From positions 5,863,501-5,927,500 of the forward strand of contig OU015550.1 of the NCBI GenBank assembly GCA_907165065.1: a stretch of DNA of 64,000 nucleotides. Reading direction: 5' to 3'. Positions 1 to 11,578 of this stretch are shown in pieces (position 1 is the stretch's first letter; each line of letters starts with the position of its first letter). The notes under the pieces are model-generated. The model made no database searches. It had not been told where the DNA came from and was given only the letters and a program-made list of their open reading frames with translations. The position numbers and the translations under genes are program-made. Source of the stretch: Caprimulgus europaeus. Lineage: Eukaryota > Chordata > Aves > Caprimulgiformes > Caprimulgidae.

Positions 1-1002
1 CACTAAAAAACCATTCCACTTGTTTGTTTTCCCAAGCAAATACGGAGCCGCTGTTCTCGCACCCCAGCACGGGCATTCGCTGCTGTTCGCCCTGTGTCCC
101 CACACAGCTTCTGCAGCTGTTGCTGCTGCATTTCCATGGCAATCCTCACTCTGAAGCTGCTGGTACCAGTCTAACCCCAGCCAAACCACACCAGTAGCAA
201 CAGGGTTTCCCCTGTACACAGAGGATTTGATTTCTCTCTCAGCTACTGATATCAAACGCTTTGTTTTTATTAGTTAGGTGGACACCTTCCTCTCTGCTCA
301 TGCCATAACCATTTAAGCTCCACAGTTTTCTAAAGATCAGTGCTTCCCTCTTGCAGGGAGGGGTAAATCCAGTCCTAACTGCTAAAAATAAGTCCAAAGT
401 TAAGTCTTTGGTGTTTACAGCTGATAAGTCCCCAGTCATCCTCCTAAACAGATCTCAGCATCGGGTCTCAGCATCAGCCCCGCGCCTGCACCCGGCTCCG
501 TTCAAGCTGTCAGCCTTGTAAAAAATCAAGGGCAGATATCAGCTGTGCCCTATGCAATGGGATATGTTTTGTTCTGAAATATAGGACATTTAAACATATT
601 TATCAGTTGGTTACTAACAGCGAAGCTCAGTATTTATCTTGTTTTCTTTGCACTTTGGATTACAAAGTAATTTTCAGACAAACTCCCTGGAAACTTAGAA
701 AGTGATGTTATCCTCTTTCCCAGTGGGAAAACCCGAGGCAGAAAGCAGCCTGTTCATCTTCCAAACTTCTCAGTCGCTCTTCCACTGTACTTGTCCTTCA
801 ACCTGTACCTTCCAGATTACTCTAATTATTTATTTCTTAATGACAAGACCAGGTTCTGAGTGTGAAAGGCACAAAGAAAGCCGGAAAGAAAAGCAGAGTG
901 GCTCAGCCTGCTGTCCTTTGGCTTCAAAATGATTTAGCCCAAATATACTCGAGAAGTGCAGTTGGTCTGAGAGTCTAAAGAAAGGAGAAGGTTGGAGGAA
1001 GG

Positions 1003-1105
1003 GACTCTGGTTTTATTCCAACTCTGCCACTCACTAATTGAAGCGTGTCAGAACGGGACAGCCCTTCACTTCTCTTGCTCAGTTCGTTTGCGGTACAAAG
1101 TCGCT
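1003..1105 (+). repeat. MIR-like SINE relic
   Basis: GACTCTGGTTTTATTCCAAC then TCTGCCACTCACTAATTG and CCCTTCACTTCTCTTGCTCAG follow the order of the MIR core (asymmetric match to 'gactctgg...cagctctgccactta...cctctctgtgcctcag'). Highly diverged. Confidence 0.45.
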
Positions 1106-2216
1106 CAGAGCACGAAGCTTTACAAGCATCAGGCAAAAAGCATCAAAGAAAGTCGGAACTGAGAGCAGGCAAAAGGATGCTCTGGTTTTCCACTAATAAG
1201 GCACTGGCTGCAGGATGAGCAGCTAAAGCAAACATCGCGCCAGGCAGCCAAACGTTAACTGGGAGCTGGAGGCTGCGATGGCTCCCGGCCGCTTGGGAAG
1301 GTAAGTGTTCCCAGCTGGAGGCACCGCCAGGTTTGTTTGGAAGACCTTGTTTTACCCCATGTCTCTTCCTCACCCTTTTTTCTTTACTTTGAGCAGCTCA
1401 AGGGACCAACTCTTGTTCCTTCCAGCTAACAGGGATCTCAGGATTGGCATCCTCTCCAAGCAGCAAATGCAAATCACTCGCTAAGTTAGTGGTGATGACC
1501 AACTTCACAGACCTCACTGCTTTAATGAGCTGAGGAGGAAGAGGAGGAAAAGCTGAGGCAAAGCAAACAAATACCACCTATGGTCACAGCAGGCTTTGTG
1601 CTGCCTGACTCGTGCTTTAGAGGATGCTCAGGCTGGTTTGTATAAGGCCTGCAGGCAGGTTTAGGAGATTAAAGCCCAGCACACAATAAATAATTTAGCA
1701 GCTTACCACAAAAAAAAAATCCCACACTGTAAAATAGCTAAGCTGTATGATGTGTACATTCATTTTAAATACACAATACTTTCATCTACACACATCTACT
1801 TGATGTAAAGAGATGTCACCACACGAGAAGGAACAACTGGGAAAGGTGACGGGGTCCCTGGTTGAGGAGCAGGCAGGGGATGATGGGACAAACGCTGCCA
1901 AAGCCACTCACTAATCATTCCAGGCCTCTCCATCCTGCTGCTGCACTCTCCTGTTGTGGAAATCACAATGTGCAAATTTAAATTACAGAGTAGAAAATTG
2001 CAAACTTGAGTCACATGTTCAAGGTCAGGTCAATAAAACTGGTAGCTCACATGAGAAGAAGAAGAATCCAAGCACCTTGACCATCCTCACAGCACCAGCA
2101 CCCCAGCCATTAGACATGACCACCTCCCTTCCTGCTTAGCATCATCCAAGATTTTTAAGCCACACCTAATGAATGACCATAATCTTCCAGACTACAGTTA
2201 AGGTGATAGTGAGGAG

Positions 2217-2352
2217 GGAAAAAAAAAAAAGCAAAACCAGAAAACCCATCAAAAAACCCCAACCAACCAACAAACAAAAACCAGAAAAAAAATCCCTACA
2301 CACAAAAAACCCAACAACCCACAAACAAAAAACTCCCAAAACACAACCAGAA
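2217..2352. repeat. A-rich, C-interspersed low-complexity tract
   Basis: About 135 bp of AAAAACC/CAACCAACC-type sequence with almost no T or G. It opens with a run of A. No recognisable element beside it, so it could be simple sequence or the decayed tail of a retroposon on the plus strand. Confidence 0.8.
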
Positions 2353-3525
2353 CCTAAACACATGGAAATACTGAGCACATCAGCCCCTTGGACAGCAGGA
2401 GAGCAGAAGAGCCAGGGAGGAGAGCCAGGAGTTGCCATCACTGGTGCTCACAAGCAGCAATCACATTCAGACTTTGTATTTTGGTGGTGTTTTCATCCAA
2501 GTCACAGCCAGGAAAAACTACAGCCTCACCACAGACCCCGGGAACTTCTCCGTGCACAACTCCTCTGGGAGCTTGGGTTTATCTCCCTCCTTTAATGCCC
2601 AGGCTGGGCTTCCTGCAAAGAGCTCCCTGAAGGTCTGAGAAACCCAGGTACCTGCCTGCCTGTGCATCACAGCAGAAATGAAAAGAGGGTAATAAAAACC
2701 GGGGGGAGGTGGGGAGACTCCACATCCCAGCAGGAGTAACGGACTAACGCTCATCTAGAGACCGGCTGCATCCAGTCCCTGCCCGCCTGGCACAGCCACA
2801 AACATCAGGCAGATACTCCAGTGATGGATTTGCCTTCACAAACCACCCCATATTTTACAGCCCTGCTAACGCTGTCGTTGCCCTGGCTGGCAGCAAAAAG
2901 CAACCGTAACAACAATGGGTGGGATTGAGGAAATATTAAAGGCAGCATCAGTCACACAAGAGGAAGCCTAACAGCGAGTCCCACCACAAGCCATGGCAGT
3001 GCTGCTTTTACATGGCACTTCACTCCCTGGTTTTCCCCAAATCCCAACCTTTTTGCAGCAGCAGCAGCGGGAGCACATTTGCGTTTTCCACATTCGTGTT
3101 TTTTTGCCTCAAGGAGGCATTTAGAGAAGCAGCATAGCATGGTCTTCTCACAGTATTGCTTGCCACCCGGGGATTTAAGATCTTACAAATGGACCAAAAC
3201 TCATGTTATTTTGACCTCTGAGGATTTTAAAAGCTTGCAGAAAAATATATATATAGTAAAGAAAGCATGAACTTCTTGACTCATAAATAGAAAGGCAGGA
3301 GTCTAACACCACCCTTCCCCCAAAAAAACAACAACATCCAGAACACAGCAACTTCTTCAGATTTACACTCAGGGGAAAGCAAGGGACAGTCAGAAAAACC
3401 AACATGAATTCACAAGAGAGTTTGGTATTTCCTGATATTTTTCACCAAGATTACTTCAAGAAGAAAGGCATTACTGAACTAGATGAAAATGCAGCTCTGC
3501 TTCGAGCATGAATCGGAGGAGGAAT

Positions 3526-3616
3526 AACTTCTGCCTCACTTCCTCTTCATAAAACAGAGATAATATCTCTTCTTACAAAAGGTGTGGGGATTAATTATCT
3601 TCCAAATACGTTAAAG
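3526..3616 (+). repeat. MIR-like SINE relic
   Basis: CTGCCTCACTTCCTCTTCAT then AAAACAGAGATAATATCTC, GGTGTGGGGATTAATTATC and AATACGTTAAAG track the 3' half of MIR ('cctcagtttcctcatctgtaaaatggggataat...tgtgaggattaaatgagttaatacatgtaaag') in order and spacing. Confidence 0.55.
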
Positions 3617-3940
3617 AAAAAACCACATATGTGCACAAGGGAGAAAAACAGCCTTTTTGGTAACCATTTCCCAAAGTATATGGACTGATGAACCTCAAAA
3701 TTCCCTTTACCCTCACATGTGCTGCTCCAGGCTTTATTCCTGCCCATATGAAAACCCAAGAGCACTGGGAAAGGTGAGGCATGAGACATTTTTCTGCTTT
3801 AAGGCTGTGGGCACCAAGACAGACACCACATCAAACCTCCATGACTTGGCCAGTGGTGGAGCAGGAGGCTGATGCTGCAGGGGAAGCCCATCAGCACATG
3901 GAACCACAGGGTCCTCCTGCTCCTTTCCCAAGATCCAAAC

Positions 3941-4016
3941 CATCAGCACTACCATACCAAATAAATACCCCTTTATTTCACATCCTAGGGCAAGAAACAG
4001 ACACTTCTTTCCCAGG
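3941..4016. repeat. Unidentified repeat element, copy A
   Basis: A 75-bp segment containing ACCAAATAAATACCCCTTTA then TTTCACATCCTAGGGCAAG and AAACAGACACTTCTTTCC. It matches copy B at 4922 over its whole length with roughly ten substitutions. Read on the minus strand both copies give a related peptide pattern, LFL-x-LG-x-EI-x-GYLFG. Family not recognised; could be a fragment of an old transposable element or LTR. Confidence 0.6.
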
Positions 4017-4921
4017 AGTAGGACACCTCCCACAGGCATCACCAGCAGAACCTGTCCTACACTCGTGATGTTTAAGACAGTCAATAAGAGCGCGTGACAG
4101 CGAGCGCCAGGACCAAATCCCAGAGATGAATCTACACCAAGAGCTCTTCAAGACAAATCCCTTCCAGCACATGGAGCTCCTTGCCTCTGGGGGCTGGTTG
4201 CTGCTGGAGGAGCTGGCGAGATCTCCGAGGCAGGCTGGTTTTCATGCAGAAAGCTGTCCAGCCACTTGCAGCCTTTTCTAGCTCCACGTCATTTGGAAAC
4301 GAATAAGATGTAATTGTTGCACTCAAAAATTTCAAGCTGATTTTTCAAGGTGCCTGAACCTGAATAAGAACCAGAGTTATCGCCATCTCATGAGCCAAGA
4401 AACAGATTAAAGCAAATTCTGAGCCCACCTGGCTCCATCTCACATAGCATTTCCTGAACACCTGCCCTGTAGCTCTCCAGCAGCTATAAAAATACATCCC
4501 AACTTCGCTTTTTTTTCCTTATTTTACTTGCTCTGCCAAGCAACAGATAACAGAACTAGGAAAGTAATGTTGGGAGAAGAGGCAGCCAATTTCATGCCTT
4601 TAAGAGGTGGTAGGGACATCCCTGAACTGCTCAAAACCAGAGTCTAGAGGGACTTGGCAGCCCTGAAACACGCACATTAGTGCTCTCCTTTGGCTTCGAT
4701 CACTTCTCACACTCCTTTGCACAAATTCCAATTAATAATTAAGACTCCAACTTCTGGTTACTAACAATAACACATGTAAGGGACCATTGGGCATTTTGGG
4801 GTCACAGTTTGACAGCACCTTTTTTACACAGATGGGAGCAAAGGGGAATTAATGTCTGAGGCTGGAAAATCCTTGTAGGGAGAAAAAGAATGCCAGCTTC
4901 TCCGACCACACCAGAGCAAGT

Positions 4922-4996
4922 CACCAGCAGCACAGTACCAAATAAATACCCCCTTATTTCATGTCCTAGGACAAGAAACAGAGACTTCTTCCTCAG
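4922..4996. repeat. Unidentified repeat element, copy B
   Basis: Contains ACCAAATAAATACCCCCTTA then TTTCATGTCCTAGGACAAG and AAACAGAGACTTCTTCCT. Same orientation as copy A, 981 bp away. Flanks beyond the shared 75 bp look mostly unrelated, so this is more like two insertions, or an old segmental duplication with decayed flanks, than a tandem repeat. Confidence 0.6.
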
Positions 4997-6835
4997 ACCT
5001 TTCAATTAAACAACTTTTCAGTCAAGCAGGAGTCACCTGCCATCTCACACCTCTGCTGGGACACAGAGCTCTGTGCTCTGAGGGTGACGGATTGATCACC
5101 CGACAGCAAAGCACCCGACCTTACAACCTACAGCTACCAGTAGGCACCTCCTTGGGAAGGCATCTGCAAATGGATGATTTTCATTTGTTCAATAACAGCC
5201 TGATGTCCTCTTGGCTTCTCTATGTACTGATGCAACTGATTTTTTCTTGAAGTGCTACAGAATGTGTGTGGGGGCAATAATTAAGGATAAATTAAAAGGA
5301 TGAGATAACCACCCATAGAATGAAGTCAGTTAAGGACAAGTTTGGACATATATTTCCACTGTGAAATACCTATTTATTTATTTTTTTTTCCCCACTAATG
5401 GAACAAATTAAATCAGCCAAGCTGAATAAAACTACCACATGCCAAGATGTAACAACACACTTAAAGTTCTCCTTTCCCCTGACTGCGGGATCTGATCAGT
5501 TATCGCTGTCCCTTGTGGAAGTGGAGGTTTGCCTTCTTCTAAAGCAAGGACAGAAGTTATGCATCCAGGCATTCCCCAGGTAAACGGGAATGCGTTCCCA
5601 ACCATGAAAACCAGTTACAGCACTCTGTATTTTTCTGTAGCATTCCTCCAGACAGACCCCAAGCAGCTCTTTGCAGGTGACCTTGCATGCCAGAGCCGAT
5701 TCAAGCCACGTACGACGCAAGCTGCCGCCAGGACAGTGAGTTACAGGAGTTCAGAACAATGTCTGGCACCACTTTATCCAGGAGGATCGGGTGTGAATGG
5801 AGACACACACACTGTCCTTCACCTCAGGGCATCAGAAAAAACCTACCTTGGGTTCTTGCCTGTAGCACCAAAGTTGACACTGAAGATAGACAATGCAAGA
5901 GGACTTTCCATTTGCTTTGCAGAACCAACCCCGGGGTGCAGAACCCAGGGTTCAGACCTAGTCTGGAGAGCTCCAATACAGCAGCACCCAGAAGCACGTC
6001 CCACACCTCTGAGCATCTTCAAACACACAGATCAAAGTCTGGTCACCACTGGAGCAACTCAGTGCTGGGTGAAAACCAGCCACAGTGTCACCATTAATGC
6101 TTTTCCCTGGGAGCCATCCCACGTGCACATCCAGGAGGTACCCAGCTCATGGGAAGGTAGACAAGGGATGGCGAGGCTGCAGGCTCCCACTGCACAAACT
6201 GTTTGTCCTATAGCAGGTATCAACAGCACGATGGTAAAACAACACACACACAGTCTCTGTCAGACATAGAAGAGACATTTATTTGTTCTTGATCACAAAC
6301 AATGTCCTCCATTGACAAGCTGAACGAAGGGCACTTCACTGATTTATTAGATCTAATAAGAAACACACCTCTTGGGATGAAATACAAGATTGATTTTTAG
6401 TAGTGAGCCATGCTGCTATCCCAGCCACCCAGCTCAGCCTGATGAGCCTGAACCAGGCACGCACAGGGACAGAGCGAGCAGAAACAGCACTGGGTGGGAG
6501 AAATAAACGGCTAGATTGGCACGAGGAAGGGGAGCTGAAATGGGAACAAGGCTTGTAACAGCAGCCCTTCAAACTGAGGGTTTCTCTTCTCCTCCTGCAA
6601 TCCTTCTCTCTGCCACCAATCTATATATCTTAAGAGCAGAGCAGCAAACTGTTAGGAAGTTTAAGGGCAACTCCAGGACGGTCCTTGGGAAACCTCTGAG
6701 TCAGACCCTTGCCACACATCTGCCCCTCTAAATATAGCAAGTATAATTTTCACATCAGTCTCAGCATCTACCAGACAAACCACATTAGCTGAGTTCCGTG
6801 GATGCCGTTTTCCATCAGGAAAAAGACAACTAGCA

Positions 6836-7085
6836 CAGCAGTGCTTAGCTTGAGGCCCTATTAATAGCAGTCCTAATTATATGGCTGCAAATTTAATTCA
6901 TAGCAATGATTAGTGTCAAAATCAAAGGCATCACACATCAATATTGATGGAATGGTACGAAGCCCATAAACAGAAGAAGCAAGCTGACACATCTCCCCCC
7001 AGCAGTTAGTTGCTGGTAACTGTTGCATTAATGTCTCTGCTAATTTTGCTCGATGAAAATTGTTTTATTGCCAGAATCCACAATT
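6836..7085. promoter_or_regulatory. AT-rich block with 14-bp palindrome, candidate conserved non-coding element
   Basis: Contains TAATTA-type homeodomain cores, ATCAAAGG (TCF/LEF-like) at 6921-6928, the perfect palindrome CATCAATATTGATG at 6936-6949 (two ATCAAT half-sites, ONECUT/CUX-like), and more AT-rich motifs to 7080. Sharp composition change from its flanks. Function is inferred only. Confidence 0.3.
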
Positions 7086-9316
7086 CCAAATGATTACATC
7101 TCTAACATGATCCCCTTCCCTCTTGCTTCCCCAATTACAAAGCTGAGACACTTTGGAAGGAGCAGCTGACCAGTCCGGGGCAGCCGCAGCAGGTACAAGC
7201 ACAACCTTGACCCTGAACTCAAACCCTGACCCCAAACACTCAGGTACCCCACAGGAAAGATGCCAAGTTCATTGTCAACTGACTTATCTGATATTATTGA
7301 CTTGTTTGTCAGCAGCTCTGGCTGCTCAGTGCAGCACGGCCACACTGAACTCACAGCTGGGCTGTGCAGACCCTGTGGGTGACCTGCCCAGTCTTCCCAG
7401 TCTGCCCACACTGGCCAGACCCCGTGGGACTCCAAAACGTGCAAAGCAAGTGGTGAGCTCAGCTGCCAGCCTCACCATGGGGCTCTGCACTGCTCCTGAG
7501 CCAACAGAAAACTTATCTCCTTCCTTTACAAGTCAGCCAGTGTTGGCTGCTGAAGAGCAAAAAGAGATTTCAAGTGTACCCAGGGAACAGGAAAGGGGTA
7601 GAGGTTGACAAGATGGGGCTGTACCAGAAGAGTGCAGGCAGGGATGTCTGGGCAGGCAGGCAGGGGCTTGGGGACCTTCAGCAGTCAGCTCCTTTGGAGG
7701 AGAGAGGCTGAAGCAGCAGCAGCAGCTCTCCCAGGGAACGTCCCGGGAGGCAGCGAGGTGAACAGCTAATGGGAAGGAGGACATCGGCGAGATAACGCAG
7801 CGTTCGCAGTAATGAATTCTCACTGGGGAAGCACAGACACATTTGAAAGATTTCAGAGCTGGCTCCCTGACTTCTTTCCTCCAGCAACACAAGTGTCCTC
7901 TTTGAAATCCCAGACAGAGCCACCAGCGTGTTTCCAAAGTAAATCAGCGGCTGTGGGAGAGGGAATAGGTGTGACGTGGCTTTCAGACATTAATTGTGGA
8001 GGGAGATATGCAAGGTGGTGAGCTGGAGGAGACAAGGAGTCTATCTGCAAATCTCTGGCACTTACAGAGCTGTGTACATTTTTACCACTCTCATTTCACA
8101 TATGGGGAAGAAGAGATATGGAAAGGTTTGGAGTCCTGAGCATTCTGAGCACTCACTGACTTTGAGACATGTCTGGTCTTGGAACACACACACAAACTGG
8201 AGACAACCTGTTAACTTCCCACCGGGTCTGCAATGAGAGTCCCAAGAGCCCCGCAGTTCCATACAAAGCTGCTTCCTATACTTCACCTGGCTTCTCTTAG
8301 GCCATGTAAAAGATAATCCCACATGTCAAATGAGAAAAGATTTACTAAAAGTTTAGAAGCAGTTTTCTCAGTGCCTGGTTACCACTGGCTCAAGCACAGG
8401 TGAATGATTCCCACTGCCCTCTGTCCCCATCTCCCCAGTCCTGCCCATCCCCTGCCTCTGGACAGTGAAGTGGATGAGCAGGACCAGATTAATTTGGCAT
8501 CAGAAAGGTAGATGTTCAATATAGAACAGCACAAGGAATTAAATAATGCTGGAGACACGGCTTCTTCTGTAATCCCACCTAATTCCTGGGATGCACAGTC
8601 AATTCCTAGTGTGCAGGCACAAGCTGTTGGCTTTAACTGTCTCTAAATGAGGCACCTCCCCTATCCCCCCCAAAACCCCCTGCAAACAGCAAGTCCCAGG
8701 CTGCGGGGCTGGCTTGCAGCTTGATAACTTGATAACACGTGTTTGCAATCTGCTGAGGGTGCCTCTTCCACCCACTCCAGAAAAATCCTGACACTCCAGT
8801 GTGCCACAGCAGGGATGGCAGGGAGCAGAGGGGCTCTGCTTCCCAGCCCACTCCCCCCCACCTTCCAAATTGCCCCACTGACACTGGAGAGGCACCAGGG
8901 AGGCACCTAATTTACTACTACTCAGCACTTGTAAAGTGCTGAATGAATATTAATGAACTGATGTAATTAAAATGATGCAGACATTCAAGTGTAATATCTG
9001 CCTGTCCTTGTATCTTCCTGGATAGATGAGGAAGAAATTCCCTGCTGCTCAGGGACACAAAAAATTAGCAGCCTGCTGTTGATTACATTCATTAACTCTT
9101 TCCCTGGTACGAAGAAGCAGGGTCTGCATTTAGCAGGTTCACCTAATGCTGTCATTTATATTTTTAGGTTAATTTGAAGGATCTCAGCTTTCCACAGCAG
9201 CATCTCTAAGGCTGGTTTTGCTGGAGCTGGATCAGACTTCTGCTCCCACTGATGAGCTGGCTTCCAGTTGCAGCTCCAACACTAAAGACCAACAAGCTGG
9301 AGGAGGTCGCCTCTGC

Positions 9317-9373
9317 CAAGACCATTTCCACACTCATTTTCACACACCCCAAGGCCATTTCCACACTCATTTT
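9317..9373. repeat. 33-bp tandem duplication, 1.7 copies
   Basis: CCATTTCCACACTCATTTT occurs at 9322 and 9355 with matching flanks (CCAAGA / CCAAGG) at a 33-bp period. Confidence 0.85.
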
Positions 9374-10067
9374 AAATACAGGACTCCTGAGAGAGGACTA
9401 GCAAAGACCACACAGCAGATGGATGACTGGGCCTGACCAGCTTTTTGTGCCCCACCTACTGAAGAGCAGTTCAGAGGGAAGAAGTCCCAGTTGGACTTCA
9501 AAATCCTAAAACTCAGCAGAGCCCCTCCATCCCCTGTGCTGGGGGAGGAAACCAGCAGGAGCATCTCTTTGCCCTGGGCAACCAGCCCCAGCGTCTGTGG
9601 TGCAGAGGGTGAGGAATGTTATCTTCCAGGACTGATCAATCATCCAACTGTCAGAGGGAAGAGCAGGAGGTAAGAGGCAGGGAGAGGCAGTAGGACTCTG
9701 CCCTGAGGCTTGGTTTCCAAAAGCAGACAAGTTAACCCTTTCCCATCTCTCAAGGACCAAGCATCCTGCCACCATCAGCAGTTTTTCCACCAACTGAAAG
9801 CTTTCTCACTCAGTCTCCTACGCAAGCTGCAGAAGGATTGCTGGGAAACAAACAACTCTAAACCACTGCAAGCTTCCCATCAGTGCATCAAAAAGGAGGA
9901 AAGATCAGACACCTCAGATACAGCTTGTTGAGCTTCACTTGCACTCAAAAATTGCAAGCCAGCTCCTCACTTTTCTCTCATGAGACTGGCCCATTATTGC
10001 CCTGATCATTTCTGCATCAGCCCTGCAAACACACACAAATCACAGCTTCCTGAATGAGAAAATGCAA

Positions 10068-10109
10068 AGAAAAAACAAAACAAAACAAACAAAACCCAAC
10101 AAAAACCAG
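10068..10109. repeat. (AAAAC)n low-complexity tract
   Basis: AAAAAACAAAACAAAACAAA followed by CAAAACCCAACAAAAACC, an imperfect AAAAC repeat. Confidence 0.85.
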
Positions 10110-10548
10110 ACAAGCACCTGGGAACGCTGTGACACACAGGCAGGCAGCACACGCAAGAGCTGGTGCTGACCTGTATCAGCCGCTGCCGAGGGAAGGTGCC
10201 CCCAGCCCAGGCGAGGGGATGCTCTGGAGCGATGGGAACTGTGTGGCCTCAGCTGGTCCCTTTTCGAGGACCACACCACAGCAGTTTCTGCTGCATCTCT
10301 CCCACAGCTTGGCTCTTTGCATCAGAAGAAGCCACAGCCACATCGCACTGCAGCGTGGATGGATGAACTTCACCTCAGCAACACAAGGCTCTCTGTGCCC
10401 CAAACCCTGCGATTTTTGCTCCTAACTGGCTCCCAGTTACACACTGGGAAACATCTGTAGGACACAGCAGCAGCTACGCACATCTGAGTCACTTGAGAGA
10501 GATGAAAAATGGATCCTGGCTCTCCAAAAGTCACAGAAACAAGCTTAC

Positions 10549-10731
10549 CTTCTTCAGCTTGCCAGTCTTGGTCCCCACGAACACCACGCTGTAGCCGTTG
10601 TAGACGTAGGAAGCAACAGAAGTCATCCGGTCCCGGCTCGAGGTGAAGAGCGTCACTCCATCCACCGGCACCGAGCCTCCCAGGGGCTGGTTGATGTCGA
10701 GCCCACAGAAATTGTCATCAATGGGGACTGG
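10549..10731 (-). CDS. PLXNA2: Plexin-A2, second coding exon (end of the sema domain)
   Basis: Codes for residues 397-457, continuing the sema beta-propeller with no phase change: the previous exon ends on a full codon and this one is exactly 61 codons. It reads from [19 protein letters not shown] to [10 protein letters not shown]. The acceptor is a pyrimidine tract ending TCTTTCCAG just before 10731; the donor after 10549 is AAG|GTAAGC. The motif [24 protein letters not shown] is typical of the last sema blade in plexin-A2, and the human exon, from memory, has the same length. The single cysteine (residue 405) should pair within the sema domain. The following exon, expected to start with the arginine/aspartate-rich end of the propeller and lead into the first PSI domain, is not in the window. 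Confidence 0.95.
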
Positions 10732-11578
10732 CTGGAAAGACAAGGTTTGGGGCAGCTGTGAGTGAACCAGGAACCCTGCCAGCTTCAGCCACCTTCCTCA
10801 ATGGTTGTTCCCTTCACTGCCCGAGGCCAAGACACTCTGCAACTGCTCCAAAATGGGTTTGGACAGGGCTGAGGAGGAACTCTTAAGTCCAATAGACACT
10901 TCCACTCATTTTCTAAATCTACTAGGCTTCTCAGGGGTTTAGTGCTGCTGTGGGGCCATGCAGGAACTCTCTCCTCCACTCATTTCACCTCCTCTCAACC
11001 CGATTTCCAGAGGTGCTGAGTAGTATAGGCAGAAAGGTGCTCAGCATCTCCCCATCAGCAAAGGCTTCCTTGGAAGATCATACCAGCCCTGCTGCTGATG
11101 GCTCACAGCAGTTCTAGCACTGTTGTGCAGTTGGTCACCAGCCAGAGGACAGCTGGACAGGGCTGATCTCACGCCGTGGGAGAGGAGAGGATGCTACAGC
11201 TCACTCCTGTCAGAAGCAGCCATCTCCCTCTGGCACAAACAGCCCAGCTCCAGGGCAGAGATGAACCTTCCCCACATGGGAAAGCTGGTGGAAAGCACCA
11301 GCCTGGATGCTCTGGGAAGGTGGGTGATCACACAAAGAACAGGCTCTGGCAACATAAAACACCTTGAGTGCTAAGTGGGGAGATGCAGCCTTGCTCCTTC
11401 CACCACCTAGCTGCTCACTCTCCTACAAACCACCTCTCTGTGCCTCAGTTTCCTTTCTATGACATAGGGAATGTGGACACTGGCTTCTCCCTGCAACACG
11501 ACTTGCCACGAGTGAGGGAAGAGCATCCCACTGACAGTTCTCGAGGGCTACCACTGCCAACAGCCAGAGCATCCTTAC
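10732..11578 (-). other. PLXNA2: PLXNA2 intron between the two coding exons
   Basis: 847 bp bounded by GTAAGG at the donor and TCTTTCCAG at the acceptor, phase 0. It holds a short MIR-like relic near the donor side (11427-11480) and otherwise nothing I recognise. The long minus-strand open frame that runs from the exon to 11423 is read-through into this intron. Confidence 0.9.
11427..11480 (+). repeat. Short MIR-like relic in the PLXNA2 intron
   Basis: CCACCTCTCTGTGCCTCAGT then TTCCTTTCTATGACATAGGG is the MIR 'cctctctgtgcctcagtttcctcatctgtaaaatggg' segment with a few changes. It lies within the 847-bp intron, about 100 bp downstream of the donor of the first coding exon. Confidence 0.55.

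Larger units (their letters stand above)
1..10548 (-). other. PLXNA2: PLXNA2 intron following the second coding exon (partial)
   Basis: Begins at the donor GTAAGC (10548-10543) and continues past the left edge. I looked on the minus strand for the next plexin exon (sequences such as LRDMAF, YVMSERQ, CGWC) and found none, so the intron is at least 10.5 kb. Visible contents: MIR-like relics near 1.0 and 3.5 kb, an A-rich tract near 2.2 kb, a pair of related 75-bp elements (3.9 and 4.9 kb), an AT-rich block with a 14-bp palindrome near 6.9 kb, and a short tandem duplication at 9.3 kb. The longest open frame, 5529-6269 (+), shows no domain and starts at TTG. Confidence 0.85.

Noticed and set aside
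11423..11578. Continuation of the plexin frame beyond residue 396
   Set aside because: Follows a consensus GTAAGG donor and no longer resembles plexin; the true continuation is the exon at 10731-10549.
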